A stretch of 64,000 nt of DNA from Cyathus striatus (Eukaryota; Basidiomycota; Agaricomycetes; Agaricales; Nidulariaceae), in NCBI GenBank assembly GCA_025738555.1, contig JAOVFP010000010.1, forward strand, positions 4,351,501-4,415,500, in the 5' to 3' direction. Within the stretch, counting starts at the first letter, position 1; the number at the start of each line of letters is the position of its first letter. The notes beneath the pieces were generated by a model. It saw only the letters and a list, made by a program, of their open reading frames with translations. It searched no databases and had not been told where the DNA came from. Shown one piece after another: positions 49,038 through 60,558 of this stretch. The position numbers and the translations under genes were made by a program.

Positions 49038-51245
49038 ATGAAGGCAATCAATAAATGGACATTTGACATACCTGCACTTCATGGACTCATGTTAATACCA
49101 GAGGCTTGGGAATATCTTCAGCAAATAGCAGATATTCTTGAGGTATGCTTCACTCACCATAGATATACACAGCACTTTACTGATATGCTCTTGTATGATT
49201 AGCCATTCACAAAAGTAACTGAACAGATGTCAGCCTCAAAGTATCCAACAATTCCATTTGTCCTTCCACTCTACAAGATGATGGATGAGCATTTGTCAAA
49301 AATAGAACGAAATGAATTACTTCCATTTTGCTTTCAAGTTGCAGCTTCTGTCACCTGTGAAAAACTTGAGAAATACAAGTCAATGGCTGATAAGAATCAG
49401 TACTATGTTATTGGAATGGGTAAGTCAACATATATTCTAATTTTTAAAAGCTTACATTATCTCATTTCTGTCATTTGAAGTTTTACATCTGAATATGAGG
49501 GGTAGCTGGTTCAAGAAGACTGTTAGAAAGGGGCAGCTGAGCACATTATCCTATCAAAAAGCACAGGAGGATGCTGTTTCAAAAGCAACTATGCTGTTCT
49601 CCTATGTTGTGTGCACATATTATGAGAACTCACCAGATCATCATCAGGAACCATTAAACAATGGGCAAGTCCCCACAAGATCATTCAAAAGCAGTTGGCT
49701 GGCAGAAGCATGTAATGTCAACAGTAGTATGGCCACCCAGGTGCTGGCAGTGGTTAAAGACAGTGGGTGGAAAGATGAGGTTGACAGGTATCTTCAGTTT
49801 GAGGTGTTGAATTACACAAACACCCTCAATTCCATGTCCACTATGTCCTGCTTTTCATTAGTCTGTGCCTGCTCGTATTCATTCAGCAGCCACCGAGGTT
49901 ATATGCTTGTTGTGCAGCAAGGTAATATATTGTACATATTGTGTTCTTTATGTTTCACTATGCTGCCCTTATTTCTGTACTAATACTTAATTGTCTTATA
50001 CTGCTACTGTGTTGCACAGCATGCTCTGTGGCACACACTTTCCCTCTTATGTAGCTTACTCCTTTATCCTGGAGTGAAGGACTTGTAATGTATATATACC
50101 ATGTACTTTAGCTAGTACACCTCAGCCATTGTTCACAACACTGAGGTGAGTTTCTTACTTGTACATACTGTAATGTTTACTTACAATTACCTAGTGATAC
50201 ACTCTAGGTTTTCTACATGAGGGTGGAGTTGTGGATGATTTAAACAACCCTCTTGCATGGTGGAAGGTAAGTAAAAGCAATATGGTTTCCTAAAAATAAA
50301 ACTGATTAGTTGCACTGTACAGAAATACAGCAATTCATTCCCTACAGTTGATAGAATGACTTGAGATTTTCTTGCTATTCCAGCAACCAGTGTTTCAGTG
50401 GAGCACATGTTCTTGAAATCTGTCACATCCTGTTCCAATCACTAAGGATTAAACCACAGGAGAAAGTCTAACAATGAAGGTAGAGCATGTAAGTAAGGGC
50501 TCGGGAGTAAAGAACAATGTATGGGAGTAATGGAACATTGGCTTCAACTTATGTGTTGCACCCCTTGAACTTCTCATTCCATATTTAGAAGAAGGTGGAG
50601 TTGATGATGATAACTTGGAGTTGGGACAAGTCCCAAGTGAAGGAAAGGGTATTAATGTAGTTGATTTGAAACTGTAGTCTACTTACAATATGAAGTAGTT
50701 TATATAGTAATTACTTTGTCCCAGATGCAAAGGGAGTTAGTGTCTATGGGTTTGTGGCATACTGGGGAATAAGTAACTCCAGAGAATGTAGACTACAGTA
50801 GACTAGTTTCATGCCTCTAGATTACAGTCAACATATAATGCTGATAGTTATGGTGATGACAAGGAACAGGGTAAAACTAATGGGGATGGGAGTTATGGAA
50901 TGAACTAGAAGGAATGGAAAGGCATAGAATGAATAGTAGTAATAAAGGGAAGGGACAAGTAAACAATGACAAGTAAACATTAAGTAAGTAAGAGTTCCAT
51001 ATATAACAAATGTATACAGTCCAGAGGAAACATACAATCCTCAGATGAAAACATAACATCAACTTGCATTGGTCCTAGGGGCTTTGTCACGGATATGACA
51101 AAATCTTGCCATATCTGCTCTGATCTTTGAAGCTCATTAAAAGCAGAAACAGTGAGCAAGGCACTGCTGACAAAAGTTTGGATTCAGGATGGACTCCTCA
51201 AAATGAACCCACCTACAGTGGAATGGAAAAAACATGGTGTTTAGC
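49038..51245 (+). pseudogene. hAT-family transposase, broken and split by a solo LTR
   Basis: Reads IPALHGLMLIPEAWEYLQQI and ADILE, an intron (49143-49200), then PFTKVTEQMSASKYPTIPFV with LPLYKMMDEHLSKI, then RSFKSSWLAEACNVNS. The hAT C-terminal dimerisation domain follows: DDLNNPLAWWK, an intron, KYSNSFPTVDRMT, TGA, DFLAIPATSVSVEHMFLKS. A solo LTR occupies 50421-51100. The domain resumes after it with SSLKAETVSKALLTKVWIQD and MNPPTVEWKK. The N-terminal BED finger and first catalytic region are not visible. Both TGA stops sit where Arg fits. Confidence 0.83.
50421..51100 (+). mobile_element. solo LTR (680 bp) inside the hAT dimerisation domain
   Basis: Starts TGTCACATCC and ends GGATATGACA with a perfect 5-bp target duplication AAATC (50416-50420 and 51101-51105). 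Related along its length to 51288-51898 in the opposite orientation, and more distantly to 41951-42599. Confidence 0.93.
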
Positions 51246-51287
51246 AGTGTTAACAGCTACACATGACTATCTCTCTAAAATAACTAT

Positions 51288-51898
51288 TGTCATATCTGTG
51301 ACAATCCCTGAACCATTGGAGTCAACTCCAGTTCTACTCCACTTTTTAGTATGTTTCCTCTGGACTATGTATACTTATTATATATTGAACTCTCCTTACT
51401 AATGTTTACTTGTAACTGTTTACTTGTTCCTTCCCTTTAATATTACTACCTCATTCTCTGGCCATGGCCATTTCTCCTATGACTATAATCTAGAGGCGTA
51501 CTACTAGTTTACCATGGTCTACATTTCATGGAGTTTACTTACCCCTAGGATGCCACATACCCATGGGCATTACTCTGTATGCATTCAGACAAAGTAGTTT
51601 ATTATATAAACTACTCCTGTAATGTAGATAAACTTCAGTTTCAAATCAACTATGTTTACACCCTTTCTCCCACTTGGGCCTTGAGCCAACTCTGCTATTT
51701 TGTCACTTACTCTGCTTTGTTCTAAATACGGAACTGGAAGTCCAAGGGGCACAACACACAAGTTGAAGCCAATGTTCCACTACTCCTGTACTTGTTCACT
51801 ACCTCCACACACCTTACTAACATGTTACAAGTTACTCCGCTACTTGGACTATCTCCTCTGAGGTTCTTGTCCCTAGTGGAATAGAACGGGACATGACA
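51288..51898 (-). mobile_element. inverted relative of the 50421 solo LTR (611 bp)
   Basis: Read on the minus strand it starts TGTCATGTCCC and ends GATATGACA. Long blocks match 50421-51100, such as AACATTGGCTTCAACTT, GTTGATTTGAAACTG and AGTCCAGAGGAAACATAC. Flanking bases (ACTAT and ACAGT) match poorly, so the target duplication is eroded. With the other copy it forms a long hairpin-capable pair with a 187-bp spacer. Confidence 0.87.
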
Positions 51899-51954
51899 AC
51901 AGTCCTGTAACCATCCCGTAAGAGCTGCAAAGTAAAATTAATACAGTATGATTA

Positions 51955-53690
51955 TGGTACGGTTTACACCCATATAGTACCCGTACTATTACGGACGTAT
52001 TACGGTCTGGTATGGCATATGGTATATTCAAATGAAATAATGTCTTATCTTCACAGCAATGAGATTAAGTGTGTCGGCACATTGATTATTGAGATAAGAT
52101 ATCATTCTAAATCTGCTTTGTCATCAAAGGCATGCTCAAACCTCAGTTACATGAACTTTGGTAGCGATCAACGTGGTTTATCTTCGCACTTTCATTGACT
52201 CGGAGATTTGTGTCCGATTTTACTCCGGCATGTTATCATGGACTCGGTATGCTCTTGCTGTATAATACAATTAATAAGTCCAACTGTTTCTCAGAATTAT
52301 ATTTCCTTGGTATGTGTTCATTATCTGTTCAGTAGAGTACTATCTGATAACATCGCAGGCATAAAAGCCGTAAGAGTAAGGATAACCTTGAGGTCTAAAC
52401 AAAGAATAAGTATGCAAGTTGTTGAACGTCCGTTTGACTGAGGAATTCTAAAGTGTTCAAAAGCGTGATTAGTAAGGGGAAATGTCAATGAGAATAGAAC
52501 AAGAGATGAGACTTTGAATTGAAGTTTTAAACGTGAAAATTTGTCAGATTTTCAAGAACAAAACGGTGCGACAGAAGGTGAGGATGATAGCAATAACTTC
52601 AAGACCAAAATGAGAACTCAAAACACGACTGTGAGAGGGGAAAAATTCGCTGAGTTGGGGGGGTATATACATGGATTATATAGAAAGTAGAATCGGGACT
52701 TTACTTAATGAGGAAAGGTTGGTAAACAGAGATTAATAGTCATGAGATCAAAGATTGGTGTATGATAAATGGTATGGTATGAAACAGTAAATGTAGCAAT
52801 GAATTGAAGAAAAATTTGAAGAGTGAAACTTAGGGAGAAATACTTGGAGCGATGACATGGCCACTGGTAGAGTGAACTGCGGTATTTAGTGGCTCTTGGT
52901 AGTGCACAATACCGACAATCTTGAGTGCTTGATGCGTAATAGCGGTGTTTGGAGAGGGTTAAGGACATTAGCATTGGAGGGAAAGTGCGGGAGGGGACAG
53001 GTGAGAGGGGGAGAGTAAATGAGGATAGTGTGTAGCTGCGTGTATGGCTAGATTTGATATCATTATCTTTCACAATATCAGTCACGTTATCTGAGCAAAC
53101 GCAGCTCGTAAAATGTTAAGTTTTGTAGTGCAGGCGAAACCATCTTCCAGTTAAAGCATCGATATTGACCAGAACTGCACGCCAACAAACACAGAGGTAT
53201 GTACTCAGATTTTTTTACATTTAAGAATTGTCTCCTGGTAATAGGCATATATAATTCTTACTGTTCGTTAGTGCTCTTTCTGACACTGATATTCCTGGCA
53301 TGTATTATTATAAAGGATCTGCAGTTGGTGTCGAGAGAGTGTTTTCTGGGGGCCTAGATACTGTTTTGCTGTGTCATGCAAGCCTTTCAGCAGAGACTAT
53401 ACGTACTTTGATGTTAGCAAAGTACCCCTTCGTACCCTTTGTACCAGCACAGGAAAGCACTGATATTTTTAATCAGAACTAAAGGCTTTAATTCGCCTCT
53501 CCTACTTGTAAATACACATATCCACTGGCTGTATAGACCATATATACCATACATGACTGTTTACGGTACCATACCATTTTATCGAGGTGTAAAAGTTGTT
53601 CTGATATGGTACGGTTACGGATATACCGTAACCGTATTATAACCGTAACGTGTACGCCCATATACTGTATATGGTATGGTGTACAGCCCT
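51955..53690. mobile_element. second hAT-like element remnant (approximate limits)
   Basis: Both edges are rich in TACGGT/ACCGTA words (51955-52030 and 53560-53660), typical of subterminal transposase-binding repeats. The right edge ends GTACAGCCCTA, a hAT-like terminus. A dimerisation-domain fragment at 53262-53482 lies inside. The interior otherwise shows no supported gene. A matching left terminus and an 8-bp duplication were not found. Confidence 0.45.
53262..53482 (+). pseudogene. hAT C-terminal dimerisation-domain fragment
   Basis: Frame MYYYKGSAVGVERVFSGGLD, then TVLLCHASLSAETIRTLMLA and K. The SAxxVERVFSxG word and SLxxETIxxLMLxK are diagnostic of hAT C-termini. It differs from the copy at 50.4 kb, so it represents another hAT family. 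Confidence 0.8.
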
Positions 53691-54598
53691 AAACAGGTGT
53701 AATATGTAGTGTTGCCGCAGAGTGAACTGAAGTGAACTGATCTGACATTTTGTAGACAGTTCACGTCAAATCATCAACAACAATTTGAAGTGATTGGAGT
53801 GATGATCTAGTTCATGATGTTGGCGGTAGGTCATTGTTAGAGTAGTAGCCAATCAAATTGCGACCTGAGCAAATGCCCCAGACTCTAGACTGACCTTCAT
53901 TTTCGACTCAAGGGCTAGACACATACAGCACTATTAGACAAAATAGCGTGTACTTACAGTAATTCAAGTACTGGAATTTTTCACTCTTGACTATTCATCC
54001 CTATATTTCTTGTGAAGCATAGGCTGTCACTAGACCATATATACGGCAATTTTCGATAGAGTCTGCCAGTTTAGTGAGCCCACATGGAGCTCACTCACCT
54101 CTTTAGCCTACTAGTTCCAACTTTCTGTCATAGTTCAGAGGAATTTAAATGCATTTATTTTTATGTTGGGTTATGTAAAGCTTCTAGTCATTAAATTCAT
54201 TGCATCAGAGATAGTTGTACATGGCGAATTTCAAAATTGGCACAAAGTTGGTGCAGTGGTCGCGACGCGACACACATCACGTGATTAATCAACCAGATCA
54301 TTCCTCAGTTCATGGATTCGCGATCTTAAATCGCTTCGAGTTCACTCCGCAAACAAATTATGATCTGTCAGCAAAAGCGGACTGAACTGATTTCAGTTCG
54401 CGGTAGATCACTCCGCGCGACAACACTAGTAATATGCAAGAGTGCTCAAAACAAGATGCAAACCAGCACAAAACCAAACAGACTCCCCCTAATGATTCGC
54501 AACTCACGAACAAGATTAGGGACCACGAAAAATAGATTGTATCCTCAAGTATCCTCAAGTATTGTGGTACATCATATATGCCCATTAAAATTCACGAC
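53691..54598. other. intergenic, no gene recognised
   Basis: AT-rich with no supported frame. TGAACTGA-type short repeats occur near 53723-53740. It is the 3' side of ERG2. Confidence 0.4.
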
Positions 54599-55428
54599 TC
54601 ATATTTTACCAATTAGTAAGTTCGCGATCATTTCTCTCCCGGTAACACGGACAGTGTGATAAAGTGTTGGTATATCGAGAGTTGAAGTCAGGGTATCAGC
54701 AAAGCCAAACGGCAACATCAAAGGAATCCACCCTATATCATCCTGTAAGAAAAACAGAGACTTTAGAATGTAGAAATCATCCACCTCGGGCATATTCCAA
54801 AGCAAAGCATCCTTCATGCATTTTGTATTGTTTAGTCGAAAAACGAGGCAGAAAATGAACAGAGCCTGCAGGGTATCTTTCCATTTCAAGTTGACCAGGG
54901 CTGAATGCCCATTGCTCTCCAACTAGAATATTGAAGTAATCATCAGCAGTGTGCATACCAGTGTGTCCTTCAGTTCCAAGTGGTGTGCCGAAGATGATAA
55001 GGTACTCCGTTATACTGGCGTGAATGATATACATGGCTCCCATAGCGCCACCAGCATTGTTGAACACCCACTCCTTAGAGTTAGAGTTGAGGCGGATTTG
55101 AGTCGAAGGGTAAGTCTGAGTTAAGTTGGAAACGATATGTTCAATCATCCCAGACGTATCGTTGGGCGATGATGCGATAGCGGCCTGAGCAAGTTGGTGC
55201 AGCTCCGTAGGATTGAAAACATAAAAGCGCTCCTAAATAAAAACACGGAGTTATAATAGCAAGTCGCGTTATATAAACTATACCACGTACCTTGATAGTG
55301 TCCAACCACCCACACGTTGCAATGACAAGAAGGAAAATTGCAACACGTGAAACCCACTTCAAGAGAGGGTCCTGCTTCTGAACAACGGGTTGCGTCCGCA
55401 GCTTATCCGCCTTTTTCGTTGTAGTCAT
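54599..55428 (-). CDS. ERG2: C-8 sterol isomerase ERG2
   Basis: Moves the sterol double bond from C8 to C7 (fecosterol to episterol) in ergosterol synthesis at the ER; homologous to animal sigma-1 receptor. The start at 55428 ([20 protein letters not shown]) leads to one hydrophobic segment ([18 protein letters not shown]), then an intron at 55233-55290. [16 protein letters not shown] and [20 protein letters not shown] follow, then [20 protein letters not shown] with the conserved acidic/His site, [29 protein letters not shown]. After a second intron, whose acceptor is the downstream TATAG, it ends [19 protein letters not shown] with LIGKI. All family motifs are intact; one gene, normal length near 240 residues. 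Confidence 0.95.
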
Positions 55429-56001
55429 ATCTCTAGCGAGACCGTTCGTCGTGAATTAAGACTCAGAGTAAGGAGCGTGTGAGTGCCGGAGCGCGTTTGC
55501 CCAGGTATTTGAAGGATATTTCGAATCGTACGATTGAATTTGAGACATGACCTTGTTTGGACTTGATTTGGAGTCTTGGACCCTTGTGTTTGTCTTTGGC
55601 GCCACAGACAAACAACCCTGAGAACATAAGTAACGAGTCTCATGTTGCATACATGTATGACATTTCTCAAGGGGGCACAAGGACTTCAAAAAAACAACTG
55701 GGGTCGATTTTTTTGAAATCGACACGAAGGTCAACCTACCTACCTTACTAGGCTTACATAATCCGATCAATTACTTAATTAGGAAGGTAGTCTATTTTTG
55801 TTCTAGGTGACGCTGATGTACACTTGCTTACCCCGAGCTACCACATCCGCTTGTCCTCCAGAGAACCTAGCTGAGACCGCTACTTGACCACTACTTCCGC
55901 TTTTTATTACCTACACATGCCATGCAAGTCCAATTGCGCGGAATCATCCCATTGGAGATACAATAACTGTGATACTGCACAAATAGGTAAGTACAACAGT
56001 A
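55429..56001. other. ERG2 upstream region
   Basis: Contains the ERG2 promoter side. No gene recognised; weak minus-strand open frames here are not supported. Confidence 0.4.
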
Positions 56002-56542
56002 CTGTACTAACACAATCAATTCGGCAGTAACGCATAACGCACCTCCTGGGTATGCCGAAATTTAAGGGTAAGTAACGCATCTGAGGTAGAAATGCCGAAT
56101 TTTCCCAAAATTTTTGTCCCCTCCCCAAAAGTATTATTTTTAAGGTCCATATTTTATCTAAACTACCGTACAAATTATTGTAGAACGTTAGCGTAGTTTG
56201 ATGTACCTCAATTACTTGATTGAATAAGCATTCAATGCTTGTGCTTAAATGGCCAATGACTGGTTACGATATTCAAAGAAGTAAAATAATTGCACACTAA
56301 GGGGATTTGAACCAGCAACCATATGACAGTACAAGCAACATTCATCACAGAAACATTACTTACTGTACCATTTATCCGCTAGACAACATTACTTTAATTT
56401 TAAATGTACTTGTAACAATAAAAATACCTGACATGCCGAAAATTACAACATGTAACGCCTAAAATCTTGAAGTGCCGAATGTATCTATGGGTTTGGGATG
56501 TAACGCACTGTGAAGGGTGCCGAATTGATTATGTTAGTACAG
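56002..56542. mobile_element. mariner-like MITE, copy 2 (541 bp)
   Basis: Same family as 33711-34115: TIRs start CTGTACTAACA and contain AATCAATTCGGCA, with one mismatch between the ends, and TA dinucleotides flank them (56000-56001 and 56543-56544). Subterminal words TGCCGAA and TAACGC alternate in mirrored order, where copy 1 has TCACGC. The centre holds a tRNA-like segment. No transposase. Confidence 0.87.
56297..56390 (-). other. degenerate tRNA-like segment inside MITE copy 2
   Basis: On the minus strand, CTAGCGGATAAATGGTA resembles an A box and D arm and GGTTCAAATCC is a perfect-looking B box, about 70 bases apart. Acceptor-stem halves (TGTTGTC and TAGTGTG) do not pair and the T stem is mispaired, so this is not a functional tRNA gene. 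It may be a tRNA-derived SINE-like scrap. Confidence 0.35.
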
Positions 56543-56988
56543 TATTCCTTGTCCAAAACTTGGCTGACATACCCATACAGTTTCACAAGAAGTGCAGCTG
56601 CATTTCCATGCCTGAGGATGCGATGGATCCACGACATCTCCACACAAGCAATCGTCCAAGCCTTATGTTTTGCACACTCTCTTCCATAGAACTGGTATGT
56701 TTTCGGTCACCATTTCAGTTGGTACAGGTTGGGCAACATGCTGGGAGCCCTTCATAGAGTGCAAGAACTAACATTGAGTGGTCTATAATCCACTTTAAGT
56801 ACACATAGAGTGATGTAGATTAGCATTTTTAGCAACTATAAAAAAGGGTTCCGAAAATATTTTTTGACCCTCTGGCGATACCTACCTACCCTACCTACCG
56901 TGGGAATCTACGATGCCTGTGCCCCCTTGACATTTCTACCGTTTTACTTCTACTTTATGATACACAATATGTGATTGTAATTACCCCT
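56543..56988. other. intergenic, no gene recognised
   Basis: 3' side of ZPR1. No supported frame; CCTACCTACC-type short repeats lie near 56880-56900. Confidence 0.4.
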
Positions 56989-58785
56989 CTAATCCACAGT
57001 CGGTTTCGTTGTATTCTCCTTCGACTCTGCACCAGCGTAAGTTGGCTTCTGTATCGTTTCTGCATGTTCGCCCTTTTTCTTCTCGGCATCCTCTTCGTAT
57101 CCCTCCACCTTGATATCATTTAATCCCAGCTCTTCGTTTTGCTGCCATGTTCGCTCATACAGCTCAATGGTCATGTTGGGGTCAGGATCAGGGGCATAGA
57201 TATTTTGTACGTAAGAGTTCGCCAGAGGGTCATCAACGATGAGCGTAAACGGTCGAGAGGCCGTTTTCACCTGGGGTTGATCGTAAGCATATGTTTTAGC
57301 GACGTGGCTGACAAACGAACCTCTTTCAGGTTACTCAAAAATATTTCAAATGAATTTCTGCCTTCCGCCGTCGAAGAGTCACCTACGAAGGCTTTCTCCG
57401 ATAATTCCTCGTACACCTGGTCTAATATGCCCTCAAGTGTCGTAAATCTTCCACCCAGAGTTCCGTGAGTGAGTTCAAGGTTAATCTCCGGAATACTGAG
57501 ACCTGCTGTCTCGCTCTGTTTGGAAGGGGTGAGAGAGCGAACCAGGTCGCCACTGATGGTAATACGACACCTTCAGGATATCACGGCTAAGGTCCTCTTT
57601 ATCCTCTACCTTTAAGGTAATACGCTTGCCTTTCTCTGATATCGCAGCTCCGGACTTGACTTCGTTATCGCGGTACCCACATCGGTCGCAATTTGTAGAC
57701 ATAATGAGGATATCCTATATATGTTGGGTGAATGTACTCGACCATTCCAGTACCAGGGATAAATTAAGTACCTTGAAGTAGGGAATGTTGACTTTTTTCA
57801 TGTATGTATTTAATGGGTGACCACAGCTCGAGCAACGACCAGGGAATACCAAGATCTCGTCATCCGGAACCGGTGCGTTCTCTGTCGTTTGCTGTTGTTC
57901 TGTCCCTTCATTTGCGGTCTGGGTTGGATCAGCAACTAGACCCAGCGCTACATTCTGCTCCAACGTCCGAGGGTATGTGCGCATGTTCCACTTGGGATCT
58001 GACGTGCCTCCTATGAACTCAATAAAACTGTTACCAGCTGGGTCATCGAGTTTCACAGTGAATGCAGGCATGGGGAGATCTTTCTCTGCTGCCTTCCCAG
58101 GCTGAGCATCCAGTTCTCCGTCTTCTTCGTCACCAAGGATATCTCGCAGTTTCCCTAGAAGCTTTTCGATTGCATTGTATCCTTCTTCATCTTGAATACG
58201 ACGTAAAGGTTGATCTTGCGATAGATCGGCGACGATATCACGAACAAGACCTTCTACTGTCGTAAGCTGACCCCGTTCAGTAGGCGGGAGAGTAAGTTCA
58301 AGTTCAGGAATTTGAATTTTGCAACTTGATGATCGAACAATCTGTCGGTTAAGATCAGAGCGAGCAAGGATTCGAGCAGTGTAAACGGCTCCTTCAGCTG
58401 TTAGGGACATATTTTGTTGAAATATACCATGGTTCATGGAATAGATGTCTTACGTCTGATAGTTCCTGCGGACTGGATTTCGTTGTTCTGTGCCCCACAG
58501 TGCTCGCATTTGAAGGACATAACGATTACTTCGCGGAAGAAAGGAATCGACGTCAACAGCATTCTCGTAACTCCCTACTGATTCAGATAAGTAACAAACC
58601 GACTGGCTAGACAGTTAAGAACACACTTGTTCGCCACATTTCATGCATAAGGACTCTATCTGTTGGACGGCACTCTCGTCATTATCTTCTCCGGTTTGTT
58701 CTGCTTCTCCCTCTTTGATCAGATCGGTTTTGTCCGCGACCTTCCCAATGGTAGGAAAGAGCTCCTCGTTATGATCTTGGGACAT
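56989..58785 (-). CDS. ZPR1: zinc-finger protein ZPR1
   Basis: Conserved eukaryotic protein with two ZPR1 modules. In yeast it acts as a folding chaperone for elongation factor eEF1A. Start [19 protein letters not shown] at 58785, then the first C4 finger (CMKCGE ... [17 protein letters not shown]), an A domain ([40 protein letters not shown]), and [20 protein letters not shown] second C4 finger follows ([11 protein letters not shown] ... [15 protein letters not shown]), then [20 protein letters not shown] and [20 protein letters not shown], closing with an acidic tail. Both NNE/DNEVKSG signatures and both DDP(A/L)(G/A)NS motifs are present, so the two-module architecture is complete. At least five short introns. 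Confidence 0.95.
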
Positions 58786-59041
58786 AATGATAGAAGGAGA
58801 AGCTGCTTTAGTTAGGAACTGAGGGGGTACTTATGCTAAGGTATACAACTGGCAGAGATTAACTGAATGTTATCTTTTGGTTATCTGTACAATGTACTTC
58901 ATGATTCAAGATCTCCCACGGAGTCATCCCGCAAATCTGATTGGCGCGGGGGGTGCGACATCGCCGTTTCGGAAAACGAATATATATACCTGCTATAAGT
59001 ATCACTATAGTAGCGTTAGCCCGGGTTAAAATTCCCAATAA

Positions 59042-60558
59042 TCAATATGTTACATCAGATGAGTACTTAAGAACCTCAGCGGTAAGTAATTCCAGACGAG
59101 CCTTGTTTAAGGACATATCCAAAACGACACTTCCGTCATCCAATCTCCCCGCAATGTATATCGCGTTGGTCCATAGTAACTCTGTTGGAGTCAGCTGATA
59201 CCGGTATCCGCATAGCGTCTTTGATCCTCCTATAGTGCTCCAGTCTGTCTCTAAAATACGGGATGCAGAAACGTTAGACACCAATAACGACTCATGAGCA
59301 TTTGGGTGCAAAGGAAATGTCGTAATGGACCGCTGCAAAGTCTGGTACGCAGATAAAACATGGCTAGTGGACAAAGACTTTCGCTTTCGGGCAAATTCAA
59401 AGGCTAGTTCATGAAGGGGGATTTCCTGTAGCTCGGAGACTGTAATTGTAGGGTATGGCAGAGGTATAAATGCATTGTGAGGATATTTGGCCAACGAAGA
59501 ATCTTCATCGGCCAGAACAGTACGAAACGACGCCAGGTTGCTGCAGTGTACAATTGTGCTTGGAGAAGATCCTTTAGAATATATTGTCTGACTTTTGGTT
59601 AAATTTGAGCATGCAAGCGATTAAATTTAACAATTACCTTAAAAACCCAGGCGACAATAATATCCCCCGTCGTGACAGTCAAGCTATCTTCTGAAATCTT
59701 TGACCGCACATCCCCCACTAGTGCAGTTATTGCAGACTTTGGAACCAGTACAATTTGTCTGTTAGCACCCCTCCACCATTTTTCGAGTAAGTGCCAAGCT
59801 ATTAGTCGCAGACTGCCAAAAATTCCCAAAACGGAAAATCCGCGGTAGTGGTCGACAGAGTCTGCATTGGACGGTAATAGTTTAACAGCGCGCGAAATTG
59901 GGTTTTCTGTTAAATCTTTTGGCATGATATAGGGGATTTCCCAATCGTTGCCCTTCATCTCTGACGAAAGAGCGCGCACAATCATAGCGGCCCCAACACC
60001 ATCAAAAGCCCCATGACAGCGAGCAAAGCCTAGACATGTGTATCCCTTCCCCTCCTCTGAAAGCATCGGTGGAAAGTATGTTAAGTGCCAACATGTGAGT
60101 GGATAGTTTTCTGATTCCCATTTAGCATAATTGCGCGGAGTGGAAGGATGTATAAAGAGAGATGGGGGAAGGGAGGGGGAAACTGTAGATATCGGAAGGT
60201 GAATATATTGCGAGAGCGGCGTGTCTGATGTGTTTGTGGTCACCACAAATTTGCGATATTCTGCTGGTAATGGCTCTGGAGGTATGGCAATACTCCATCC
60301 AGTTTCCTGAAGATTGAAGTACAATAAATGGTGAGAAGAAGCTATTATTTTGTTGAAACTTACACTATCATTTGACGAACGGATCCTACCAGCGAGCATT
60401 CGCCATTTTATCGTCACCTTCTCCAGAGCAAGTGAAAATGCAGAATCGTCAATTATACCTTCCACCAGCCAGCCAGTTACAAATGCGGTCCTCTCGAACA
60501 TCCTGTCAAATACACTAAACGGAAGCTGTTCATCTCGAGCGGAAGCAGAAGGATCCAT
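59042..60558 (-). CDS. BAHD/trichothecene-type acyltransferase (PF02458 family)
   Basis: Acyl-CoA-dependent O/N-acyltransferase fold. Start MDPSASARDEQLPFSVFDRM at 60558, then VTGWLVEGIIDDSAFSLALE and IKWRMLAGRI, an early recognition region. A 57-bp intron (60307-60363) has no stop and keeps frame, so an intron-retained reading is also open. The catalytic HxxxD is FARCHGAFDGVGAA with an intact His and Asp. Later come SLTVTTGDIIVAWVFK, an intron ending CAG, TIYSKGSSPSTIVHCSN and LETDWSTIGGSKTLCGYRY. The DFGWG structural motif typical of plant BAHD enzymes is not evident, which is common in fungal members. Substrate unknown; no neighbouring biosynthetic genes. Confidence 0.82.

Noticed and set aside
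52705..53085. 126-codon minus-strand frame between the hAT edges
   Set aside because: Ser/Tyr/Thr-rich sequence with no domain; likely chance within element-derived DNA.
56297..56390. Functional tRNA gene
   Set aside because: A good B box is present but acceptor and T stems do not pair, and it lies inside a MITE.
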